From: JAFGIT01 sp016929465 [NCBI: Candidatus Coatesbacteria bacterium]
GTDB taxonomy: Bacteria; B130-G9
Reading direction: 5' to 3'
DNA: 6,811 nt
Assembly (NCBI GenBank): GCA_016929465.1
Contig: JAFGIT010000028.1
Span: 1-6,811, forward strand
A model generated the notes under the pieces. That model was not told where the DNA came from and made no database searches. It saw nothing but the letters and a program-made list of their open reading frames with translations. Position 1 is the first letter of the stretch, and every line of letters starts with the position of its first letter. Below, one piece after another: positions 1 to 6,000 of this stretch. Both the position numbers and the translations under genes were made by a program.

Positions 1-1
1 C

Positions 2-130
2 ATCGTATTTCCTGTCCCGGTTGACCTCTTCAAGCCATTCATCAAGCTCGCCGAGGTGCTCGGGACCGAAAGGCCCATAGTCGATCCGGAAAAGGTGCTG
101 AAGGAGAGAAAAGAAGCGAAGAAGGAGTAA
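2..130 (+). CDS. C-terminal fragment of a probable SPFH/band 7 (stomatin/slipin-like) membrane protein
   Basis: An open frame enters from the left edge and ends at TAA 128-130, giving 42 residues. It starts IVFPVPVDLFKPFIKLAEVL and ends in a charged tail rich in Lys and Glu. The hydrophobic, proline-spaced IVFPVPVDLF stretch resembles the motif that closes the SPFH domain in stomatin/slipin-type proteins (typically T-x-V/I-FP-x-P-x-D/E-L/I). Family knowledge: these are membrane-anchored scaffold proteins that oligomerise in lipid microdomains and are often partnered with NfeD-type proteases. Only the tail is visible, so the domain itself cannot be checked. The assignment rests on one short motif and is tentative. 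No terminator is evident after the stop. The following 268 bases carry repeats rather than a co-transcribed gene. Confidence 0.5.
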   Translation: MVFPVPVDLFKPFIKLAEVLGTERPIVDPEKVLKERKEAKKE

Positions 131-190
131 GCACGGAATAGAAATGGCTTCTGGGGACACGCTGCAAGACCTTGGGCGCATTGTGAGTTG

Positions 191-207
191 TGTAGGGGCA
201 GGCCTTG
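191..207 (+). repeat. Truncated REP-like element, class A (GTAG head, 5' half only)
   Basis: The 17 bases from 191 match bases 271-287 with one mismatch. Both read TGTAGGGGC, then A or T, then GGCCTTG. The copy here lacks the 3' stem arm (CCTGCCC) seen in the copy at 290-296; after base 207 it runs into unrelated sequence. It is probably a decayed or half element of the same family. Confidence 0.55.
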
Positions 208-270
208 GAGGCTATGAAATAGAGATCGAGCGTGGGACTAATGGATCCCGAAAATGCGATGCACAGCAGC

Positions 271-297
271 TGTAGGGGCTGGCCTTGTGCCTGCCCG
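271..297 (+). repeat. REP-like hairpin element, class A, + orientation
   Basis: A GTAG tetranucleotide (272-275) is followed by an imperfect palindrome. Arm GGGCTGG at 276-282 pairs with CCTGCCC at 290-296, with one T/T mismatch, and the loop is CCTTGTG. A GTAG or GGAG head next to a short hairpin is the known signature of REP sequences, the substrates of RAYT transposases. It lies about 100 bases upstream of a RAYT gene and faces the opposite-strand element at 302-329, an arrangement like the paired REPs of bacterial interspersed mosaic elements. Confidence 0.65.
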
Positions 298-301
298 AAT
301 G

Positions 302-329
302 TATGGACGGGGACGAGCCACCGCCCTAT
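302..329 (-). repeat. REP-like hairpin element, class B, - orientation (left copy)
   Basis: Bases 305-326 match 974-995 at 20 of 22 positions, and a shared TATGG lies just before each. The stem is CGG/CCG-rich around loop sequence GACGAGCCA. Read on the - strand it starts ATAGGGCGG, so the GTAG head found in the right-hand copy has decayed. The outer stem is also damaged (GGACGG against CCGCCC), which suggests an older copy. Confidence 0.6.
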
Positions 330-398
330 CATTAGACTGAAACTGACCCATGAGACAGATTCCTTGTGCTTGCCCACGATCTCCACGAGATATGCCAG

Positions 399-944
399 AT
401 GCGAATGACACACTCCCCGGAATCGCGGGGCGCGAGATGTAAATCTCCTAGGTTGCGTGGATATGATTACACCGCCGGGGGGACCTATTTCATCACGGTC
501 TGCACGGAAGGCCGGCGCAACATCCTGAATGACCCCGAGATGATTGAGATGATCACCTCCGAATGGAGGGGTCTAGAGGATAGATTTACCCGCGCTATTC
601 CAGACATCTCAGTAGTCATGCCAAACCACTTCCACGGTGTGCTTTTCTTGTCCCCACGCTCAGCAAACCCGGACGCAAAAGAGGGTCTTGCGGATATCGT
701 GCGCGTCTTCAAGTCGGTTACTACTGTGATATATTTCAGGAGCCGAGGATGCCAGATCCGTGCGAACGACAGACACCGCCTATGGCAAAGGAGTTACCAT
801 GATAGGATCATCCGGAATGACACGGAATTGGCCAGAATCAGGGAATATATAGCCAGCAATCCCGACAAATGGGACCTGGATCGCGAAAATTTGGACCGCG
901 TTGATGAGAACAACTTCTATGATTGGCTCTCCGCGCAGGATTAA
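399..944 (+). CDS. REP-associated tyrosine transposase (RAYT), Y1/IS200-like HUH family
   Basis: The protein has 181 residues from the ATG at 399, about the usual size for a RAYT. Seen in sequence: the family opening LRGYDYTAGGTYFITVCT (residues 19-36), the HUH metal-binding motif MPNHFHG with His77 and His79, then FKS (104-106), LWQRSYHDRIIRN (128-140) and REYIASNPDKW (148-158). Tyr150 in the last motif is the likely nucleophile, by analogy with the Tyr of the equivalent helix in E. coli TnpA-REP. Tyr133 is the alternative. Family role: single-strand cleavage and joining at REP hairpins as a dimer, domesticated and present as a single copy in many genomes. REP-like hairpins on both sides support the assignment. 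The frame stays open 33 bases further upstream to a GTG at 366, but nothing there resembles the family. ATG 405 is also possible. The ribosome binding site is weak (GAG at 387-389). No truncation or frameshift is visible. Confidence 0.9.
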   Translation: MRMTHSPESRGARCKSPRLRGYDYTAGGTYFITVCTEGRRNILNDPEMIEMITSEWRGLEDRFTRAIPDISVVMPNHFHGVLFLSPRSANPDAKEGLADIVRVFKSVTTVIYFRSRGCQIRANDRHRLWQRSYHDRIIRNDTELARIREYIASNPDKWDLDRENLDRVDENNFYDWLSAQD

Positions 945-970
945 TAATGTCAAATTCGATCCGTGGCGTT

Positions 971-1000
971 ATGGGGCGGGGACAAGCCACCGCCCCTACA
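971..1000 (-). repeat. REP-like hairpin element, class B, - orientation (right copy, well preserved)
   Basis: The perfect 7-bp stem GGGGCGG (973-979) / CCGCCCC (990-996) encloses a 10-base loop. Read on the - strand, the element begins TGTAG directly before the hairpin, the classic REP layout. It lies 26 bases after the RAYT stop codon and repeats the element at 302-329 in the same orientation. It is also in the leader of the downstream transporter gene, where the hairpin could stop RAYT read-through or affect the transporter mRNA. A second small hairpin, GCCGC-AAA-GCGGC (1009-1021), follows it. Confidence 0.7.
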
Positions 1001-1047
1001 AGAAATCCGCCGCAAAGCGGCCTTGGCAACACGCCGAAGTAACATAG

Positions 1048-1054
1048 AAAGGAG
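1048..1054 (+). promoter_or_regulatory. Strong ribosome binding site that fixes a TTG start
   Basis: AAAGGAG lies six bases before TTG 1061, ideal Shine-Dalgarno spacing. It supports the TTG over downstream in-frame ATG codons, which lie inside or beyond the first membrane helix. The resulting N-terminus (Arg5, Trp8) aligns with that of LeuT. Confidence 0.85.
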
Positions 1055-1060
1055 ATAAGC

Positions 1061-2605
1061 TTGGCTGAGACACGAGAGCGATGGAAGAGCAGAACAGGCT
1101 TTTTGTTGGCCGCGATAGGCTCTGCGATTGGCCTTGGCAATATATGGCGTTTCAATTACATCTGCTTCAAGAATGGGGGTGGAGCATTCCTCATTCCATA
1201 TCTCACCGCGCTTGTTGTCGCCGGCATTTCTCTTCTTCTTCTCGAGTATGTCGTCGGTCATCGCGCCCGTGGATCGGCGCCTGTCGCCTACAGTCTAGTC
1301 GGAAAGAAATGGGAATGGGTCGGCTGGATGACGGTGAACGTCGCCATGTTTGGTATTCTCATTTATTACGTGGTGGTACTCGCCTGGTGTGCAAACTTCC
1401 TGAGCTATTCTTTCTCGATGAAATGGGGAGAGGATCCGGGGAATTTCTTCCTGAAGGACTACCTTGGATTGACGAGCGGCCCCTGGGAGATCGGCTCGTT
1501 GAACTGGCATATCGTCATCGCACTTGCAGTCGTGTGGGCATTGAACTGGTTCATCACCTATAAGGGCGTGCAGCGGGGAATCGAACTGGCGTGCAAGATA
1601 TTCATGCCGCTCCTATTGGTGCTGACAATAATCCTCGTCATCCGAGGGTTGACTCTTCCTGGCGCGTACACCGGGATCAAGTGGTATCTTACACCAGACT
1701 TCTCGAAGCTGGGTGAATTCAGCGTCTGGCAGGACGCATTCTCTCAGATATTCTTCTCGATAGGCGTCGGCTTCGGGATAATGATCGCCTATTCCAGCTA
1801 TCTGCCGAGAAAGGCGAATCTGACAGGCAACGCGATGATAACCGCCCTCACAAATAGCGCCTTCTCCCTTTTCATGGCATTTGCCGTGTTCAGCACACTA
1901 GGCTACATGGCCACAGAGACAGGCCAGCAGGCAAGTGATGTGGTCAAGTCGGGTCCCACACTGGCCTTTGTTGTCTTCCCGAAAGCTATTAGTTTGATGC
2001 CATTTGCGCCCCAGTTCTTCGCGCTTCTCTTCTTTTCATGCCTGCTGGTTGCGGGGCTTTCCTCCTCGATCTCAATCCTCGAGGGCTTCGGCTCGGGGCT
2101 TATGGACAAATTCGGCTTCTCGAGAAGGAAGACTGTGACCACCCTCTGTGTCATAGGATTTCTGGGTGGGCTGATCTACTGCACCGGTGCCGGTCTCTTC
2201 TGGCTCGATATTGTGGACCACTTCATCATGAACTATGGCGCGGTTCCGCTCGCTGTCATTGAGTGCATTGTCTTCGGCTGGCTTATCAAAGGCGTTGTCA
2301 AGAATAAGCGCGCCAAAGGCGCGGAGTTTCTCATGATGCACATCAATGATGTCTCGGACCGCAAAATCCGCTCCTGGTGGGTATGGATCGTCAAAATCGT
2401 GATCCCCGGAATCCTGTCGATTATAACTCTGATTGGCCTCTACAACATTCTCACCAAGGGATATGAGGGCTATCCGGTCTCCGCGCTGCTCGGTATAGGT
2501 GTTGGGGCTATTCTCATATTCCTCATCATCGCGCTTTGCATCGCATTCAAGCCTTGGCATAGAGAGAAGCATCTCGGCTGGGAGGATGAGGAGGACGAGG
2601 ATTAA
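1061..2605 (+). CDS. Neurotransmitter:sodium symporter (NSS/SNF, SLC6-like) family amino acid transporter
   Basis: A 514-residue inner-membrane secondary transporter of the LeuT fold, expected to import a solute, probably an amino acid, with Na+. About 12 hydrophobic helices are visible. TM1 has the signature GSAIGLGNIWRF (20-31) followed by KNGGGAFLIPY (37-47). TM6 has QIFFSIGVGFG (229-239) and TM8 has AGLSSSIS (331-338). By alignment to LeuT I see Na1 residues Ala22, Asn27, Ser233 and Asn265, and Na2 residues Gly20, Ala331, Ser334 and Ser335. The inner gate is Arg5-Asp349 and the outer gate Arg30-Asp386. Position 24 is Gly, not the Asp of monoamine carriers, which points to amino acid substrates; the exact substrate is not readable. 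Ser269 replaces LeuT Glu290, and Tyr47, Gln229, Ser233 and Asn265 complete an animal-type chloride site. The usual TM1 WRFPY reads WRFNY here. The tail is very acidic (WEDEEDED). The gene appears to stand alone: the REP hairpin precedes it and 350 bases follow before the next gene. Confidence 0.95.
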   Translation: MAETRERWKSRTGFLLAAIGSAIGLGNIWRFNYICFKNGGGAFLIPYLTALVVAGISLLLLEYVVGHRARGSAPVAYSLVGKKWEWVGWMTVNVAMFGILIYYVVVLAWCANFLSYSFSMKWGEDPGNFFLKDYLGLTSGPWEIGSLNWHIVIALAVVWALNWFITYKGVQRGIELACKIFMPLLLVLTIILVIRGLTLPGAYTGIKWYLTPDFSKLGEFSVWQDAFSQIFFSIGVGFGIMIAYSSYLPRKANLTGNAMITALTNSAFSLFMAFAVFSTLGYMATETGQQASDVVKSGPTLAFVVFPKAISLMPFAPQFFALLFFSCLLVAGLSSSISILEGFGSGLMDKFGFSRRKTVTTLCVIGFLGGLIYCTGAGLFWLDIVDHFIMNYGAVPLAVIECIVFGWLIKGVVKNKRAKGAEFLMMHINDVSDRKIRSWWVWIVKIVIPGILSIITLIGLYNILTKGYEGYPVSALLGIGVGAILIFLIIALCIAFKPWHREKHLGWEDEEDED

Positions 2606-2740
2606 GGTCCATTTCCCGATACGGCCGCGGCGGCGGGAGTTCTCTGGGCATAGAAGTGGCATCGGCTTCTGCCATCTAATCTGGGGCATGGCACTTATTC
2701 TGTTCTAGGCGCCCTCGGTATGTCGCCGATTGGTATGACG

Positions 2741-2752
2741 GGGGAATTCCCC
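2741..2752. repeat. Perfect 12-bp palindrome GGGGAATTCCCC
   Basis: A self-complementary 12-mer (GGGGAATTCCCC) lies three bases before the hairpin at 2755-2774. It has no loop, so it suits a dimeric protein site better than an RNA hairpin. Its role is unknown and chance is possible. Confidence 0.35.
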
Positions 2753-2754
2753 TG

Positions 2755-2774
2755 AAGAGCCCGGCCAGGCTCTT
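2755..2774 (+). terminator. Possible weak terminator after the NSS transporter
   Basis: AAGAGCC (2755-2761) pairs perfectly with GGCTCTT (2768-2774) around the six-base loop CGGCCA. The following bases, ATCTCCTA, are only moderately T-rich, so intrinsic termination would be weak. It lies about 150 bases past the transporter stop and upstream of the next promoter, where a terminator is expected. Confidence 0.4.
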
Positions 2775-2857
2775 ATCTCCTATGGGCACAATCCGGTTGA
2801 AGTGCGCTCGATTTGAATCCCGCTATGCGCTCTGCCGTCCTTCCGTTTTACGGCTAT

Positions 2858-2886
2858 TTGACAGGCAATCTCAAGTAGAGTATCGT
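2858..2886 (+). promoter_or_regulatory. Sigma70-type promoter for the sORF-kinase-HicB-like unit
   Basis: A perfect -35 hexamer TTGACA (2858-2863), a 17-base spacer and TATCGT (2881-2886, four of six consensus bases) form a good housekeeping-type promoter. Initiation near 2893 would give a leader of about 60 bases to the ATG at 2956. No -24/-12 motif is seen. Confidence 0.6.
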
Positions 2887-2910
2887 TGGAGTTAAATGCT
2901 CAGAATGCGA

Positions 2911-2927
2911 AATTGATGAAGTCAATT
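2911..2927. promoter_or_regulatory. AATTGA-N5-TCAATT dyad in the leader, possible operator
   Basis: Six-base perfect inverted arms (2911-2916 and 2922-2927) flank TGAAG, centred about 25 bases downstream of the predicted transcription start. It could be a repressor site or a weak mRNA hairpin. The arms are AT-rich, so RNA pairing would be feeble and a DNA-binding dimer is the better guess. No further copies were noticed. Confidence 0.35.
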
Positions 2928-2955
2928 GAGGTGCGTTTCGGAAAGGGAACCGGGG

Positions 2956-3084
2956 ATGAGCATCGAGTCTGGAACAGTGATAATCGTGTTCTCGGTCATG
3001 GGGATCGCAGCGGCATCGATTAGGCGTCTGTCAAAGCACTCCACCGGGTATTTGTCATCTAACATCAAAAGGCGGTCCCAATGA
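2956..3084 (+). CDS. Small single-TM protein, 42 aa, overlapping the kinase start
   Basis: I do not recognise a family. ATG 2956 is preceded by AAAGGGA (2942-2948) at seven-base spacing, a plausible ribosome binding site. The protein begins MSIESGTVIIVFSVMGIAAA. Residues about 6-22 are hydrophobic enough for one short membrane helix. The rest is basic (RR, K, H, KRR), so by the positive-inside rule the tail should be cytoplasmic. The stop TGA (3082-3084) overlaps the kinase ATG (3081-3083) as ATGA, the classic arrangement for translational coupling. A promoter and leader lie directly upstream. It may be a membrane partner or regulator of the kinase. Alternatives are a leader peptide whose translation sets kinase synthesis, or a MetS-like small subunit of the NSS transporter, since such subunits are tiny single-TM proteins. 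The last fits poorly with the 350-base gap. It is short enough that chance cannot be excluded. Confidence 0.55.
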   Translation: MSIESGTVIIVFSVMGIAAASIRRLSKHSTGYLSSNIKRRSQ

Positions 3085-6000
3085 GACTACTCAGGGCGAT
3101 GGGCTTCGCATTCGGTGCCGGCGCGACATTTTGGATACTGCTCTCGCTTCTCCCCCACTTTGCGTCAAGTGATGCCTCGTTTCTTATCGGGCTCAGCTCG
3201 AGAATTGGGGGCAGCGATGTATTAATGTGGCTTGCCGCGGCCGGGTTGGTCCTATCGCTTGGCCTCTTGCCCCCAGTGGACTCCGGCGAGCGAAGATCCG
3301 CAGGCGACAAATCCCCGGAGACCGATGAATCTGGTCTTGTCCAGCCTCCAGATGTGCAAGAGGCCCGGTCTGACAGCGAGTCAGGATATCGAGAGTTAAT
3401 AGAGAGATTTGGTGATGTCGTCTATCGGATCTCGGTGCCCGACGGCAGGTATGAATACTTCAGCCCGACATCCGAGCAGGTGTTCGGCCACTCTGCCGAA
3501 GAGGTCCTTGCGAATCCCCTGCTGATAAGAGACATAATAGACCCGGAATTTTCGCAGTGCTTCCGGGAGAATTGGGGAGAGATCAAGCGGGGACGAATCT
3601 CGCCATGGTTCGAGTATCGGGTGATTACTCCGGATGGGCAAAAGAAGTGGATACGGCAATCGAGCAGGGGAATATTCGATGACAAGGGGAATATCATAGC
3701 CATCGAGGGTATCTGCAGGGACATTACCGATCTCAAATTGGCGGAGATTGCTCTGCAGAAGAGCGAAGAGCGTCTGGTCAAGCTCAGTGCCTGCCTCCTG
3801 GGATTTGGAGCCGATATCACAGAAAACACAGAGCGTCTGACGTCTCTCATCGGAGAGGTTCTGGGCGCTGCCTGTGCGCTATATAATCAAATGGACAATG
3901 GTGTGTTGCATTCTGTTGCTTGCTGGGGGATTCCCAGGGACCTCACCCTCGAAGTTGAGCATGAAGGACAAATCTGCGCCGACGTAATTCGTAACGCGAA
4001 TAGCCAGGCAATAATTGTGCGTGACTTGCAGAATTCCAAATACGCAGAGATTGACCCCAGCATCAAATCCAGCGGGCTGCAGACGTATATCGGACAGGCG
4101 GTCAAGTGCTGCGGCAATGCTATCGGTTCCCTCTGCGTCTTATTCAAAGATGATTTTGAGCCTACACACGCAGACCTGGAGCTCCTTCGGATTGTCGCTT
4201 CGGCTCTCGAAGTGGAGGAGGGCCGCCGAAACGCGGAAGTCGCCTTGCGGGACAGTGAAAGCCGCTTCAGGGCGATGTTCGAGCACATGAGTAGCGGAGT
4301 TGCAATTTACGAGGCGGTTGACGATGGGGAAGACTTCATCTTCAAGGACTTCAATCCGGCCGGTTTAAGGATGGAGAAGGTAGAAAAGGAAGACATTATC
4401 GGAAAAAGGGTCACCGAGTGCTTCCCGGGAGTGCGCGATATCGGACTGCTCGAATCCTTCAGGAGAGTCTGGAAGACGGGAAAGCCTGAAAGGCATCCAA
4501 TCAGCCTCTACAGAGATGATTCGCACGTCGGATGGAGAGAGAATTACGTTTATCTGCTCTCTTCGGGTGAAGTGGTCGCCATATATGACGATGTTACAGA
4601 CAGAAAACAGGCGGAGGAAGCACTGGGTCAGAGCGAGGCAAAATACCGGTCATTGACCGACGATGTCCTCGAAAGCTCAGGCGTGGGCATTTTCATTCTG
4701 AATGCCGAGTTCGAAGTGGTGTGGGTAAATGATGCGCTCTTGAGGTTCTTCGGCCTCCGTAAAGAGGAGCTAATCGGAAAGGACAAGCGACAGCTGGTCC
4801 ACGACAGGATCAAGCACATCTTCTCGGACGGAGAGGAAACCGCAAACAGGGTGCTCGCGACGTATGACGACAACACTTACACCGAGATTTTCGAGTGCAA
4901 AATTCTGCCTGGCGAAGGTCGAGACGAGCGCTGGCTCGAGCACTGGAGCCAACCGATTCGCACCGGGCTCTATGCGGGGGGCCGAATTGAGCATTATTAT
5001 GACATAACTGCCCGTAAGAGGGCGGAGGAGGCTCTGAGAGAGAGCGAGGAACGCTATCGTCTCTTCGCCGACAATGTCTCGGATGTCATCTGGGTCAGAG
5101 AGCTCGAGAATATGGAAGTAACTTATGAAAGCCCATCCGTCACTGATCTGACTGGCTTCAGTCTCGAGGAGGCGGTCTCCCTGTCTCTGGCCGAGGCATT
5201 GGCCCCCGAGTCGCTGGCGCTGGCCGAGAGGGTGCTGAAAGAAGAGCTGGAACTGGAGATGTCCGGCAAGGCAGACTTCCATCGCTCTCGGACGCTGGAG
5301 CTCGAGATGCTCTGCAAAGGCGGAGGCACCGTGTGGACCGAGAGCAAGATGACCTTCCTCCGTGACAGCGACGACAGGCCCATAGCTGTCCTGGGAGTCA
5401 CCCGTAATATTGCGGACCGCAAGAGGGCGGAGGAGAGATTACTACAAGCACAGAAGATGGAGGGGATCGGGCGACTGGCGGGAGGGATCGCCCATGACTT
5501 CAACAACCTTCTGACCGCGATCATCGGCAATCTCGATCTCCTCAAGATGAGCTTACCACCTGACGGGAGGCCTCCGGATGAAATCGAAGAGATTAGCCAG
5601 GCTGCCTTGAGAGCAAGCGAGCTAACGCAACAGCTGCTCGCCTTCAGCAGGAAGCAGATCATCGCGCCGAAGCTGATGGACCTGAACCGAGTAATCAATG
5701 GAATGAGCAATATGCTGAGGCGCCTCATAAGAGAAGATATCGAGATATCTATAGCCCTCGGCCATAACCTGCCATCAATCAGGGTCGATCCGACCCAAGT
5801 GCAGCAAGTCATAATGAACCTTGCGTTGAACGCCAGGGATGCAATGCCATTCGGGGGCGAGCTGAAACTCGAGACGGATTCCATTCTCATGGATGAAGAG
5901 TATCAGCGTGATCACCCCGATGTGACTCGCGGCCCCTATGTGTGCCTGATGGTGAGAGACACCGGTCAGGGCATGGATGCAGAGACGCTGTCCCACGTTT

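Larger units (their letters stand above)
191..1000. mobile_element. RAYT/REP module: transposase gene bracketed by REP-like hairpins
   Basis: This region groups the RAYT gene with its four neighbouring GTAG-type elements: class A + at 191-207 (truncated) and 271-297, and class B - at 302-329 and 971-1000. The class B pair are direct repeats flanking the transposase. Both classes share GTAGGGGC at the head and CTTGT or CTCGT in the loop, so they are probably related substrates. The true element boundaries are uncertain. I see no target-site duplication, which fits Y1 chemistry because these enzymes do not generate one. Confidence 0.6.
2606..2955. other. Intergenic regulatory region with no convincing gene
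   Basis: These 350 bases separate the transporter from the kinase unit. I see a GC-rich start, several weak hairpins (for example TGGCA 2657-2661 with TGCCA 2670-2674), the palindrome at 2741-2752, a possible terminator at 2755-2774, and a promoter with a downstream dyad at 2858-2927. The only open frames are tiny and lack ribosome binding sites. No tRNA or recognisable riboswitch is apparent. Confidence 0.6.

Noticed and set aside
191-330. Repeats as a CRISPR array
   Set aside because: There are too few copies, in mixed orientation and of two types, with no regular spacers and no cas genes. The GTAG-hairpin form and the adjacent RAYT identify them as REP-like.
366-398. Upstream GTG start extending the RAYT by 11 residues
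   Set aside because: There is no ribosome binding site and no family similarity in the extension. ATG 399 gives the usual RAYT length.
42-413. 123-codon - strand frame across the left intergenic region
   Set aside because: It runs through REP repeats and antisense to the ends of two + strand genes. The translation looks like random non-coding sequence.
942-948. TAATAAT as a -10 box for the NSS gene
   Set aside because: It coincides with the RAYT stop region, and the best -35 match (TTGGCT at 923) is only about 14 bases away. Support is insufficient.
2072-2689. 205-codon open frame on the - strand over the transporter's 3' half
   Set aside because: It is antisense to conserved TM8-TM12 coding sequence, shows no family resemblance, and has no ribosome binding site that stands out.
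2807-2820. T-arm-like string CTCGATTTGAATCC suggesting a tRNA
   Set aside because: No acceptor stem, anticodon arm or CCA-adjacent pairing could be built around it.
2782-2895. 37-codon open frame in the transporter-kinase gap
   Set aside because: It has no ribosome binding site, is rich in Arg and Cys, and runs through the -35 and -10 boxes of the predicted promoter.
5123-5890. 255-codon open frame on the - strand inside the kinase gene
   Set aside because: It is antisense to well-conserved PAS4, HisKA and HATPase sequence. The translation is Ser/Arg-rich low-complexity text with no recognisable domain. It is a shadow of the real gene.
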